Source: Prorocentrum cordatum
Lineage: Eukaryota > Sar > Dinophyceae > Prorocentrales > Prorocentraceae
DNA length: 64,000 bases
Reading direction: 5' to 3'
Assembly: GCA_963575745.1 (NCBI GenBank)
Contig: CAUYUJ010020543.1
Coordinates: 46,861-110,860, forward strand
Part shown: piece after piece, positions 34,143 through 45,153 of the stretch
How the letters are laid out: each line of letters starts with the position of its first letter
Position numbering within the stretch: the first letter of the stretch is position 1
Notes under the pieces: model-generated
What the model was told of the DNA's origin: nothing
What the model saw: only the letters and a program-made list of their open reading frames with translations
Database searches by the model: none
Made by a program: the position numbers and the translations under genes

Positions 34143-36045
34143 CTACTTCTGCGAGTGGCGAGAGAAGGGGGGGGCCCTCGGCAAAGGAGGAGGACGCCCT
34201 ACTCTATCTGACACGAGGCGGCGGCACGTTAAATTAACTTCACGATTGACATCCAGCAAACGCGACAGGACCTTCCCAGTCATGTCGTCTACTTCATTCA
34301 GTACATTCACGTGGTCCTGTGGGACCTCTCCTAAGGCGGCAGCCTCCCCAGCAAAAAAGTCAGCAGCAACATTCAGGAAAAACTCGACCCTAGAGATGCC
34401 CCAAACCTCACGAGTCCCCGCCGTGGAGCGGGCCTTGGTCCACAACACCTCCACCGAGCCTTCGCGAGCATCCAGGAGCGTCCAGAGCTGGTCCCAGAGG
34501 TCGAGCATAGGCGACGTTGCAGAGATATGGGGCCTGTCCCTACGGAGACCACGCACCAAGGGCAGATAATCAGAGTAAGCCACAATGTCTCCCACAGTAT
34601 GTCTCAGCAGCATAATCATAGCATACATTTCGGCCCTGGGGCTCGACTGAGCCGCTGTGGGAAGGGTGCCCATAAGGATGGCGTCACGGGCCAGGCCCAA
34701 GCTCTGGAGGCTGTCCTCATCGAAACGAACCGCAGACCACCCGCAGCGCCTGAGCCTCCAATCCGAAGCGTAAATACCCCCAGAGCCGTCCAACCCGTAA
34801 CGACCTCCACGCACCACCTGGTCCCCCACGAAGAGGCCCCAGGACTTCACAATCTCGACGGGCGGCGGAATAAGCGCGACAGCGGCAGCCAAGGGCGGGG
34901 GCCCACGAGTCCAGAACGCACTCCTGACATGCTCGGGCTGATTCGTCATCTCGACAAGGTCCAGAGAGCGATGCATCGCGCTGCTGGCGATCAAGGCATT
35001 TGCCGAGCATTCCCAGCAGCGGTGGAGGCTAGTTTCCCGAGCGGCCCCACACCTAGGACAGATGCCGTCTGTTTGGTACCCCGCATCTTGAAGCCGAGCT
35101 TCGGGCCAGGTACCTGCCGTAACAATGCACACGAGCAATGCGGCATCAGCGTGCTGTTCATTCTTGATCATCTTAGCATGCATTCTTCGAAACACCGTGA
35201 AATCAGCACCTCCATCCAAACCTTCTCCACAAAAATGCTGAGCCGCTTTGCTAGCATGTCCCCGAGAGACAGACTGCCGCACAGCAGCACGAAGATGAAA
35301 CATGAAGTCGCGCGCCTCCAAGCAGAACACTCCGCACGGCGTGCCCCACTGTGTAGGAGAAGTGGGCGACCAATCCAAATCGAGCAGGGTGCAGATCGTG
35401 GCCGCGATGGGGCCAGACACCGTGCGCCGGCGGCGCTGAGGCGGGAGAGCAACGAGCCGAACCCGATGGTGCTCCCACGCCTTGCGCACCCCTTGCCGTT
35501 GCCCAGGGGACAAGGCATGCCACACACCTGCAATAGAGGATAACTGTTCAGTACGGAGCCGATATTCAGGATCCTGACTCAGGGGGTTCATCAGGCTGAG
35601 GACGGTCGAGGTACATGCACCTTGACTCCAGTATCCTGAACACTTAGCGGCCTGCGATCGGAAACTCTGCAGATCGGACACGGTCAAACCTATCGCAGAA
35701 TGACCCCACGATCCGACGCTGAGCACACCAGGCTTAAAGATCTTGCGGGATCGACCGCACAGGCGAGCGAGATAGGCCAGCTTACGAGAGCGCTTGAAAG
35801 CCGTCCGCTGGCGCAGCTTGATCTTCCATGCACATCTCCTCCTCCCCGCCGTGGTCATGACCCCCAGAGAAACCCCCAATTCATCAAACTTAGCAGACAA
35901 CTCCTTGGCCAGATCAGAGGGCGATGTAACTGCAGCAGACTTAGGCGAGATTAAACAGCCACGCGTGCCCACATCTCGGCAGAACTCAGCGGCTGCAGCT
36001 GGCAGAGCAGAGACAATATTTGCGCGTGCCTTGCATGTACTGTGT
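34143..36045 (-). CDS. retrotransposon ORF2, RT C-terminal part, zinc knuckle and RNase H
   Basis: This frame takes over just after the YIDD motif (from about 36030) and continues ANIVSALPAAAAEF...CLISPKSAAV, the RT thumb region. Near 35060-35000 it has CPRC-x9-H-x2-C-x2-C, a zinc knuckle. RNase H follows: DGSGG (34776-34790), RAEMYA (about 34625-34640), AYSDY (about 34567-34581) and AADFFAG (about 34348-34368) supply the expected Asp, Glu, Asp and Asp positions. RNase H in LINEs removes template RNA during second-strand synthesis. The frame ends at 34143 in a premature-looking stop. Confidence 0.85.
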
Positions 36046-38353
36046 AATGTCATCGATGTATGAACGAATCGGCACCACTGGGAGACGACAGTGTGCACGA
36101 TCGAGCACTCCATGCAGATACGTCTTGACCCATGGGACCGACTGCGAACATCCAGCGAGAATAGACTTGCCCGTGCCAATGACCTGCGAGACGACCCCTT
36201 CCACCTCGAGCATTCTGGGGCAAGTGTGCACAAGCATGCCGAAGTAGAGGAGGTGAGGAGGATAGTCAACCTTCAGAGCCAGCTGCACCAAGAGGGCAGG
36301 CACAACAGAGTCAAACAACTTCTCCATGTCCCAATGCAGAGAGGCCGAGTCAAACTTCAAAGCACCTGCAACTGCGTGGCACACTTCGCGCAGAAGCGCT
36401 GCTTGCAACGCTGAGGACTTACGCACTGCACTGTCCCAGAAGTCCGTGTGCTCAGCCGTCCATTCATGGATGTGATCACCACGCATACGTGCATGCATGC
36501 GGTACATAGCAGAACATTTGCTGATTGCGCGCTCGTCGTGCACAGACTTGGGAAGCAACGCCATGATATTCAAGAAACACTGCTGCGGGAAAGTCAAGGC
36601 CTGCTCGCATATATTGAACAGGGCTGACAGACACTGGACCGCTTGCCACGGTAACTGCAGGAAAGCCCTGGGGGACCACTGGTCGACGCCTACAGCTGTG
36701 CCACTAGCAAAACAAGTTGCCGCCTGCAGGACGTCCCGAGGCTCAAACTCTGGCAGCTCCAGAAGGAAAGTCTGTGCAAGGGACCTGAGCTCACCGAGGG
36801 TATCATTGAGAACCTGCAAATGCTCCTTCGAGGGGGTCCACCAGCGAGCCCAGAAATCATGCCTATACGTCATCATGTCGTTCGGGGTTTGTCGGATGCC
36901 GCCAGGTGCGACCAGGTACTCCACTGCCACCTTATCATCACTTTTCAACCAGTTATGAACCTTCCTCGCTCCTCCAGGTAACGCATCCTTCAACCGCTTC
37001 CTGATTCCAGCCGCGTTGGAGACCTTAACCTTGCCCCGGGCGAGCTTACAGACGTCGGCGGCCTTATCCACCAACCGATGCACGAGATCAGGCGAGTCGG
37101 GGAGCCTGGCGAGGTCTGCCATCCATTCGCTGGCATCAGCAGGGGAACAGAGAGGCTCAATATTCAGGTACACGTAGTTAGCCTGCCCAGCGAGAAAGGA
37201 GGCCAACCGCCTAGCCTGCGCCAAGGTAGCCTTCCCACTGAGAGCTTTCCACAGCCCGAACAGCCGAGAGTAAACCATGGACCAGAAACAGAGGTGCGGA
37301 ACATTGAAGGCCTGCTTGTTGGGCCCACGCCTCCGAATCGTGCCCGAAAGCCTGGAGACAACGCAACCCCGCCCCAGGAGTCGCTCAGGTTCGTCAACCA
37401 ACGCACATCCCCGAGACAGGAAAATCATTTCCGAGGTCCTCGACCACAAGGCGTAGTCCTCCGAAAGCCCGTCCGAAACATGCTGCAGGGTATGCTCTAG
37501 GGTAGCTTCCTTGACGTCAGGAGGTGTGTGCCAGTCAAGCCCACTTGCACAGGCCACATTCAAATAGCACGGCCACAGATGGTCAGGCCCAGCGGCAACA
37601 GGAAGCGCACCAGCCCGACCTCTACGTTGGACCACTTGGTCTAAAACATCCGCGTCTACCGTGACATGCAGGCATGCGTGCGTTTTGAACGGGGACTCCA
37701 GCATCGTCCGAACATTCACGAGGGGGGCCACGTCCCTGGAACACACAGCATAGTCAATCATAGTCATACCCACGTCGCACGTGTAATCAACATCATCAGG
37801 AACTCGAACCCTGGACCAGGTGATCTCCAGGAAACCCGACTCCATCAACAGATCAGGCGACATGTTGAAGTCGCCGAGCAGGACCCAAGGAACGCCCAAG
37901 GTGGAGGTGAATTCCGCGATTTCTCTGAGCCGAGACAGATTCTCACCCGTCGCCCCAATGGACGACACCAGGTACACAACACCAATCGCCATGGAAATCC
38001 CGTGAAGCCTGAACTCCAGGAAGAACCAGCACGTGCCCGAACCAACATTCACAGCCTGGAGCCCAGAGAGGAACCGTTGGCAGGACAGACCCTTTTGGCA
38101 GAAAGCTGCAACGCCCCCATGAGTACCACCTCCTGGAGAGTCGAGAGCAGCCTGGAAGAACGGGTTCCAACCCATAACTCTTGCATCCTTCTTGGCCTTG
38201 TGAACACCCTCTTGCCGAAGATGGTGCTCAACGATGAACATGGCGTCCATCTCAGATATCCTGGAAGAGAGAAAACCTGTGGTGACATCAGACCAGCTGG
38301 TAACGTTGCAAAACCTGATCTCGATGCCATCCTGCTTGCCACGTCTGCGCCTC
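36018..38353 (-). CDS. retrotransposon ORF2, APE endonuclease and reverse transcriptase
   Basis: Starting near 38350 the frame enters an endonuclease domain: FCNVTSW, the acidic FIVEHHL, GGVAAF, LLGDFNM (37861-37875, the D-x-N motif), and a C-terminal His region THACLHV. The reverse transcriptase follows: LLPKSVHDERAI, motif A WDMEKLFDSV (about 36305-36334), motif B SILAGCSQSV, and motif C SYIDDI with the catalytic YIDD at 36049-36060. The endonuclease nicks target DNA and the RT primes from it. The frame has no ATG of its own at the domain start. ORF1 overlaps it in another frame, and at the 3' side it loses the RT reading after YIDD and stops at 35986. The catalytic residues are present but the frame is broken. 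Confidence 0.88.
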
Positions 38354-39739
38354 GGACGCGGCGGGGTCGCCTTGCGAAAGGCGGGGCGGGGCTTCGCTGT
38401 GTGCTGCTGCGGCCGCAGGCTGCGGCTGCTGCCCTCCAGGCGCCGCCGCTGCCGCTGGCTGCTGCTGCTGTACAGCAGGCTCCACTGATGCCGCGGGCGC
38501 CTGCCCGCCTGCCGCTGGCTGGCTGCCAGCAAAGGTGAGCTGGGAGGCTGCCGCCGCACAGAACAGAGAGAAAGTGGCAGACGATTGATCACGAATAGCC
38601 TTCTTGGCGCGCTTGCCAGCCCGAGCGCGCGCGGCCTTGCTAAGCAGGACTCCGTAGCGTTCAGATGCCTCAGGAGTGAGTCCACGCTCAGCTGCACGCT
38701 TGCGCAAGGCTGCCAGCTCATTGAATTCAGGAGAATCAGGAGCATCAGTGCCGGCCTCACTCTGCGCCTCCTCTCCCATGTCGAAATCGACCTCGGCGCT
38801 TCGCTGCTGGATGGCCACCTTCCGCATCTCGATCCACTGGGCGGGCGAGAGGTGCGACCGCTGGTGGAAACGCTGCAGCTCAGCTTCCGATAGTTCATGA
38901 AGATGTTCCTGGACCCACTGGAAGTCAACTTGCCCGCTCTCGGTGATGCCTGGCAACTGCGCACCAGGGGGACCATGAGGAGGTACGCCAGCGCCTGGAA
39001 CACCCTGTACCCCAGGTTGGCCAGCTGCACCACCAGGTAGAAAACCTCCCGCATCTGTGTCGTTGCCCACGCCTCTGGCTGCACGTGCGACTGCGCGGGC
39101 ATGCTCAGCGGCTGCCTGCTGCGCCGCTGCTGCTGCTTGTTGTTCAGCACGTTGCAGATCAAGGCGGTAGGCATCAGCATTGGAATTCTCCTTCTCCAAG
39201 TTGGCACGGCGAAGAGAGTCCACGGCCTCCTGCAGCTCCGTCTCCTTCTCCGCGTGCTTCGACTCAGCACTGAACAAGGCGTCCCGAGCTCGCACCACGG
39301 CCTGGCGACGCTGTTCCACATCTGCTTGCAGTACCCGTTCTTTTCGACTGGCCACCTCCACCGCCTTCGAGAGCACGCTGCGCTTGGCGGCGACCTGCTT
39401 CTCGATGTCATTGTCCGTGGCGGGGACGTACGCCTCTGGAGGCGGCTGCGGAGCAGCTGCTTGGAGCTGCCCAAGCACGGTCGCGTAGGTGGGGTACTTT
39501 GCCGCCAACGCGTTGAGGTCGGCGACGAAATCCACTTGAGCAGCAGTAGGACCAGGAGGACGCGTGCCAGGGCCGTCATCGACATACGCGCCTCCGCACT
39601 TGCTGCGCTCCGTGTTCCCGAAGTGGTCGTACTCCCAGTGGCTGCACTTGGAGCACACGGAGTAGTGGCCGTTGCCGTAGCGGCCTCCCCGTCCGTCGCG
39701 ACGACCACGCCACCATGGAGCATTGCGGCGCCACGCCAT
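38288..39739 (-). CDS. retrotransposon ORF1 (483 aa, zinc-finger-like N-terminus, coiled coil)
   Basis: The ATG at 39739 is the first good start after the SL; an in-frame TGA precedes the open frame. The N-terminus MAWRRNAPWWRGRRDGRG is aromatic and basic. It is followed by a Cys pattern CSKC-x13-C (SVCSKCSHWEYDHFGNTERS), a degenerate zinc-ribbon or RanBP2-like motif. Residues about 90-230 are Lys/Glu/Gln/Ala-rich and likely coiled coil (DIEKQVAAKRSVLSKAVEVA). The C-terminal third is Gln/Ala/Pro-rich. It should act as the RNA-binding ORF1 protein of the element. It ends at 38288 after overlapping the endonuclease frame by about 60 bases. This may be a frameshift in a fused polyprotein or a natural overlap. 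Confidence 0.75.
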   Translation of the reverse strand: MAWRRNAPWWRGRRDGRGGRYGNGHYSVCSKCSHWEYDHFGNTERSKCGGAYVDDGPGTRPPGPTAAQVDFVADLNALAAKYPTYATVLGQLQAAAPQPPPEAYVPATDNDIEKQVAAKRSVLSKAVEVASRKERVLQADVEQRRQAVVRARDALFSAESKHAEKETELQEAVDSLRRANLEKENSNADAYRLDLQRAEQQAAAAAQQAAAEHARAVARAARGVGNDTDAGGFLPGGAAGQPGVQGVPGAGVPPHGPPGAQLPGITESGQVDFQWVQEHLHELSEAELQRFHQRSHLSPAQWIEMRKVAIQQRSAEVDFDMGEEAQSEAGTDAPDSPEFNELAALRKRAAERGLTPEASERYGVLLSKAARARAGKRAKKAIRDQSSATFSLFCAAAASQLTFAGSQPAAGGQAPAASVEPAVQQQQPAAAAAPGGQQPQPAAAAAHSEAPPRLSQGDPAASEAQTWQAGWHRDQVLQRYQLV

Positions 39740-39868
39740 GGGGGGCACAAGGCTGGGCACTCAAGGGCCGTGAGTGAAGAAAACTGCCAGGTCTCAAGAG
39801 ACCTTGCCACGCTCGGACTAGAGCGATCCAGTCTTGCCAATGCGGGCTCAGCCCGCCAAAGCATCAGC

Positions 39869-39890
39869 CTTGAGCCAAAATGGCTACGGA
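39869..39890 (-). other. complete dinoflagellate spliced-leader sequence
   Basis: The minus strand from 39890 reads TC followed by CGTAGCCATTTTGGCTCAAG, identical to the 22-nt DinoSL (first base T, allowed by the consensus). No intron-like GTAA follows, so this is a spliced leader already joined to an mRNA, not an SL RNA gene. Confidence 0.95.
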
Positions 39891-39925
39891 GGAGGAGGAG
39901 GAGGAGGAGGAGGAGGAGGAGGAAT
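39891..39925 (+). repeat. (GGA)n at the 5' flank of the retrotransposon
   Basis: Pure GGAGGA run starting at the first base outside the SL. Confidence 0.9.
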
Positions 39926-40553
39926 GGGATAAGGAGGGGGACAGCACTGTCATGGCCATCTGACAGCCAAAGGTAGATCTTCGGCAGGACGGCGAGAAAA
40001 ACAGAGTAAAACGCTGCTCCACGCGGCAGGCAAATCGACGGTACCTTCACACGGCATTCAGACAACTGCAGGACTCAACATCGCACCATGGAGGCACGGT
40101 GAGCATGGGAGGAGGCGGGGCGGCGAGGAGGAGGGAGGGAGTCTCGGACAAGCATGCCTTTCACAGCGGCTGCCCTCTGCTTTCGCCTCAGAAGCTCACA
40201 AGGCCTGAGAGGGTGAAACGCGGTGGCGCTCGCAGACCGCCTCCAGGCTGCGAGACGTGCGCCCCGAGGTGGTTGCCCGCTGGGGGCCACCGCGGCGGGG
40301 GGGACGGTCGGCTTCGCTGACGGCTGGCTCTGCCCGCGGCTGCCCTCCTCCTCCTCCTCCTCCTCCTCCTCCTCCTCCTCCCTCCTCCTCCTCCTGCTCC
40401 TCTTCCTCCTCCTCCTCCTCCTCCTCCTCCTGCTCCTCCTCCTCCTTCCTGCTCCTGCTCCTGCTCCTGCTCCGCCTCCTCCTCATCCTCATCCTGCTCC
40501 TCCTCCTCCTCTCCTGCTCCTGCTCCTTCTCCTCCTTCTCCTCCTCTTCTCCT

Positions 40554-40591
<38 letters not shown>

Positions 40592-40898
40592 CTCCTCCTT
40601 CCCTCCTCCTCCTCCTCCTCCGCCTCCTCCGCCTCCTCCTCCTCCTCCTCCCCCTCCCCCTCCTCCTCCTCCTCCGCGGCTGGCTTCGCCGACCCGCCCG
40701 TGCCCGCCCGCGCGCCTGCTCGAGGGCCAGCGGCCGCCCGAACCGCCCCTGAGCAATGCCTCCTACAGTGCCCCACCTCTCCGCGCGGCGGCAGGACCGC
40801 CAGCCCGCCGGAGGTCCCGGCCGCCCGAATCGCCTGGTAAGGTCCCGCCCATTTGCGTGCTGGCTCGCCCGCCCGCCTGCTCTGGCGGCGCTGACGGT

Positions 40899-40932
<34 letters not shown>

Positions 40933-41708
40933 ACGGGCCACGACGGGGGTGACGAGGGCGAGAGGCTCTGACGACGGCGGCGGCGGCAACTGGCAATAAG
41001 AACGACGGCGGTGACAGCGGTGACGGGCGACGGCGGTGAAATCCGCAGCGTCGAAACCCGCCGTCGGCGAAACCAAACCCGGCGAAACCAGCCGCCAGCG
41101 AAACCAGCCCCAGCGAAACCAGCTGCAGGCGGAAGCAACGCCCACGGCCATGCATGCGACACTGTTTGTCGCGTTCGCGCGCGACGAAGACATTCTAGGT
41201 AAAGGGGAGGAAACGGGTGACGATGGAGAGGTGAGAGATGAACAGGGGAAGAGGAAGATTGGGACGATGGATAGACAAAGGGGGGGTAGAAAGAGGGGAG
41301 AGATGGAGAAAGGAGGGTTGGGTGAGAAGGCGCCAGGAGGTACGAGGAAGAGGGATGGACGAGGGGTGAGGCAAAAACGAGACGGGAGGACGGATGGGGG
41401 AGGGCTGGGGAGGGAGTGGGAGCGGAGTGAAGATAGAGGATGCGATGGAGGGCGGCGAATGGAGGACGGACGAGGAGAGGGTGCAGTTCCACCCGCATGT
41501 GCAGCCTGCAAGACAAACCTTCGGGTGATGAGGAGGTTGAGGTGGGGGATGGATGCAACTTTCGGTCTGCAATTGGCGTCGGATCGGATTCGCGTAATCT
41601 GGATCTTCACACCTGTGTCGGTTCACAATATCCACCATTCAGCCCCCGCGCCACCAGAACATAGCATCCGCCGGCCCCTAATTACGTGCCCGGGGTGACA
41701 AAGCTCAA
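39926..41708 (+). repeat. (CTC)n and (GGC/GAC)n simple repeats; no gene
   Basis: 40345-40675 is (TCC)n mixed with CTGCTC, and 40890-40945 is GGCGGC/GACGAC. 40966-41130 has GCGAAACC-rich repeats (GAAACCAGC four times). 41160-41708 is purine-rich unique DNA with nothing recognisable. Confidence 0.85.
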
Positions 41709-41884
41709 GTCGGGCCTGTCCCCCTACAGGGGGATTATCGACGAAAAATAGAAAATACCAAACAAATCATCAAAAAATAATCAAAAACAACTGGGGACTA
41801 TTTTTTGAGTACTTCTTGACCTTTTTGGAATATGTTTGGGGTACTTTTTCGTCGAAAATCACTCTGTAGGGGGACATGCCCGAC
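41709..41884 (+). mobile_element. AT-rich MITE-like element, 176 bp
   Basis: Starts GTCGGGCCTGTCCCCCTACA and ends TGTAGGGGGACATGCCCGAC. About 40 bp at each end form an inverted repeat with five or so mismatches, including GATTATCGACGAAAAA against its partner. The AT-rich core contrasts sharply with its GC-rich surroundings. GACAAAG occurs just outside both ends (about 41698 and 41889) and may be a target duplication with a few extra bases. No transposase is present. Confidence 0.8.
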
Positions 41885-41939
41885 ATAAGACAAAGAGTGT
41901 GAGACAGTTGGATGTTCCAAAATCCCAGAGTCCAACATC

Positions 41940-42900
41940 CCGTTTGAGGGGGGGGGGGGGGCGCGATTGCACCTCATCGGGTGTTGCTAGAAGTCCCCCC
42001 AGCCCAAGGTGCCCCCAGGATCCTCGGGGGGGCCCAGGCGGCCTCCAGAGCACCCCTCACGAGGCCCAGAGGGCCCCAGGGGCTCCAAAATGGAGCGAAA
42101 AGCTGGGGGCACCTTGGGCCACGGGCACTTCTAGCAACACTCGACTAGCCTCAGGGGTTCGAGCTCCCCGGCGCAGCGCCGGAACTCGCCGACCCTCCAG
42201 ATCCGCTCCCAAACGCCTCCATGATGCCACAGATGAACCACATGGTGAAAGTTCTCTCCATCATGTACCCCATAAGCCCTAAAAGGGCCACAAGACAACC
42301 AAAAGAGCCTTCAGAACACTGACGCGAGCCCCCGAAGAAACGAACACCGGTCCAAAACCGACACGGGAATCAATGAGGTTCGCCGTTTGCCTTGTCGCTT
42401 CCAATGGGGCCGTGCCGCCTCAAGATGGCCCTGAGGTGGCCCAAGAGAGCCCCAAGAGAGCCCCACGATAACCCCAGGACGGCCCGAAGAGCATCACAAG
42501 AGGCCACAATCATTGATTTCCCGTAGGTTTTTCAAGGACTTCGGCGTTCTCGCCTTTTCGGCTCTCCGACGCTCCAAGACGGCCCAAGCCCCCAAGACCA
42601 CCCCGCTCAAAAACGGCCAAAGAGGCCTCCAAGAGGGCCCCAAGACGGCCTGAGAGCGCTCCAAGACGGCCCAAGAGGCGCCCAAGAAGGCTCCAAGACG
42701 GTGCTAAAAGTGGCCCAAGAGACTTCCGCTCCGAGCGGCCCCAAGAGGCGCCCAGGAGGCCCCAAGAGGCCCCCAAGAGGCCCCAAGAGGCCCCAAAGAG
42801 GCCTCAAGAGGTCCCAAACGGCTCCCAAGAGGCCTCCAAACTGCCTCCAAGAGGCCCCCGAGAAGCCTTCCACGAGATCCCAACGAACATCCCATAGGCT
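41940..42900 (+). repeat. degenerate CCCCAAGAGG tract
   Basis: Most dense at 42600-42860, where AGGCCCCAAGAGGCCCCCAA-type motifs follow each other at 9-10 base spacing. The Gly/Leu/Trp-rich minus-strand frames are artefacts. Confidence 0.7.
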
Positions 42901-43260
42901 TCATACCCACAGCCCAGGCACGGTGGCGGGATGGGTCGAAGGCCATTGGATATGTATCGACCTCTCTCTTGTGCTTCTCTATGTTAGTTTCTTTTGTTGT
43001 GTTTTCTCTCTCTCTCTCTCTCTCCCTCTCTCTCACTCTCTCTACACATCAACAAATGTGTGCATGTTCACATACGTACATGTGTCTCCCGCACACACAC
43101 ACAATTTCTCTCTTTCTCTCTGTCTAGGCCTCATGATATATACATGTGTGTATGCCGACGTGGTCCCTAAACAAATCCGTATTGCAATATATGCGGAGCA
43201 ATCGAGGTGGTGCAGCCAACGCGGTGCTATCTGGGTGGCGCAATCCATGTAGCACAATAG
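42900..43260. other. no supported gene; short (TC)n
   Basis: (CT)n at 43006-43040 and CA-rich DNA after it. Confidence 0.5.
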
Positions 43261-43560
43261 ATGTTGTTTAGCGCAACTCAGAACAATTCAAAGCAAACCA
43301 AAGCCAAGCAACGCAACGCAATTGAACGCAGCGCAAAGCATGGTCAGATCACGCACGGCCATGCGAAATAATGAAAGCAATGCGACGCAATGCGACGCAA
43401 CGCAAAACCACGTAACGCAATGCAGCGCGACGCACAGCAATGCGAAGCAAAGCAAAGCAACACAACGCAGCGCAGTCCAATGCGATTGCAGTGCGACTGC
43501 GATGAAATCCAAAGCGATGCAAGCCATGCAGTGCGCTTGCAGTGCAAAGCGACTGCAGTG
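43260..43560 (+). repeat. degenerate pentanucleotide (GCAAN/GCGACN) array
   Basis: Runs such as GCAATGCGACGCAATGCGAC and GCAAAGCAAAGCAACACAAC show an approximate five-base phase over 300 bp. Cys/Ala/Leu- and Asn/Ala/Thr-rich frames are artefacts. Confidence 0.75.
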
Positions 43561-43779
43561 TCACGGGGAGGGGGGGCGCCACGGTGCGGCGGCGACGGGC
43601 GGGGACGGGGCCGCCAGGGCCGCACACGAGCCTGCTGTGAGGAAGACTGGTGCGGCGACGGATGGGGACGGGGCCGCCGGGGCTGCTGAACGGGCCTGGT
43701 TTCTCAGAAGCGAAGTACAGAGAAAACGTACAGTAACGACGCGTGGCAAGGACGCAAGACCCTTGGAGGCCGACGTTGA

Positions 43780-43895
43780 AGTACTCTGGCCTGCGAGACT
43801 TGCTAGGGACGGGTCGCAGAGGCTGGGGCAGGCAAGGACCCAAGGGCACCCTTGAAAAAATCGTTTGTCCTTACTATGCGCGTTGACTGTAAAAT
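43780..43895 (+). repeat. dispersed repeat G, copy 2
   Basis: GGCAAGGACCCAAGGGCACCCTTG (palindrome core 43841-43854, one base changed) followed by TTGTCCTTACTATGCGCG, matching the order in copy 1 (CATCCTTACTACGCGGG). Confidence 0.6.
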
Positions 43896-45153
43896 GCCCT
43901 GGGTGCAACCACGACTAAAAAGAGACCGCCGCGCGCCGTGCACGCGCGCTCCGCTCCGGTTCTAGCGCAGTCTGGGGGGCAGTGACTCTGGCACGGGGCC
44001 GATCGTTTGGGGCGGCGGTGTGGTATGCTGCCAGGAGGGGAATCGGCATGCATGATCCAGGGTCGAAGGTCCCTGCGCCTCCCCACCCCCTGAAAACGAT
44101 GGGTGCCAAGGTCCAGGGAAGTTTTCGGAGTATCAACCGCGCCACACCCACCGGGTGCGGGCCCATCGGGTGGGGGGGGCGAAGGCACGGGCCCGCCTCT
44201 ACTCTGCCCGCCGCCGCCCAATAAGCCACACCACGCCCACAGGGGGGAACCGATTTCAGGAGGGACCCATACCCCCCATACCCATGGGATGGGTGGGCCC
44301 TGCCATGTCTTATGGAAAAGAAGAGCTTCCACAAGAAAGCCTACCATAGCCCCTGCCATCGCCCGAACAGCAATGACGTGAACGCACAGTCAGGCACGTG
44401 GCCACCCCTGACGCGCTTGCGCAACTCCGAATCAAGGATACGGCCAGCGCTCGGGCGACACCATTCCTGAACAGCGATGTAGCCAACGCTGAAGCGACAA
44501 CGCCACTCCCCATACGTGACCGACGCGGCGCACAAGAGAGAGCACTATTCCAAGACAGGAGCGTAGTTGGAACGCTTGTGTACTAAGTCCGCGACAGCTG
44601 TCCACCTTCTCTTCCTTCTGCTGCGCAGCCGCCTGGTCATCGTATCTACCGCTCCTCCAGAACCTCCCCAATATCCATGTCCTCCACTTCCTCCTCCTCC
44701 TCCTTCTGGTAATCCTCCTGGCGCCCCTCATTTGCATGATCCTCCGCCGGACTGCCCCTTCGCCGCCTGCTTTTCCTCCTGCTCCCCGCTCTCCTCTTTT
44801 TGGCGGCGCGCGCTTTGATTCATCCTCGGGCCATCGTCAAAACAATAACTCCTGCACGTGGCCGACGCGCGACGGGGGGCCCGAAGGGGGCCGAAAGGGA
44901 ACGAGGGGCGGGTAACCTGGGGCCCAGACGCAGCCGACCGAGGGACACGACCGCAAAACAATGACCGAAACCGCGAAGGCCCGATCATTAAAAGACCACC
45001 CTCGGACGCAATATCAGCGTCGAGACGGGGCAATCTGCAGACACAGGCTGAACAACTAATGTAAGACGCCGTGCCAAACATCATTCTCACCATCTTATGT
45101 GCGCGCCGACGTGCGAGCCACCGACACATTCCAAGCAGCGAGGGCGGCGGCTA
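43896..45153. other. no supported gene
   Basis: Several open frames on both strands. At 44820-44640 (minus) three overlapping frames stay open over a purine-rich stretch with Glu/Lys/Arg-rich text, which I cannot resolve into one gene. Nothing recognised. Confidence 0.4.

Larger units (their letters stand above)
33661..39890 (-). mobile_element. near full-length APE-type non-LTR retrotransposon with DinoSL at its 5' end
   Basis: On the minus strand the order is DinoSL (39890-39869), about 130 nt of leader, ORF1, endonuclease/exonuclease/phosphatase domain, reverse transcriptase, zinc knuckle, RNase H, Cys-rich C-terminus and a short 3' UTR. This is the domain order of LINEs with an APE endonuclease and RNase H. 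The 5' boundary is exactly the first base of the SL, followed outside by (GGA)n. The 3' side also meets a GGAGGAGG run, so the target was a (GGA)n microsatellite and both flanks may be its duplication. No poly-A tail is visible. Three frame changes (about 38340, 36030 and 34140) make this copy inactive unless they are sequence errors. Confidence 0.9.

Noticed and set aside
39869-39890. SL RNA gene
   Set aside because: An SL RNA gene would have an intron donor (GTAA-like) right after the leader; here the leader is followed by a 5' UTR and ORF1.
40188-41610. 456- and 373-codon minus-strand frames
   Set aside because: Most of their length is (GGA)n-encoded Glu/Arg/Gly and the rest is GC-rich sequence without a domain.
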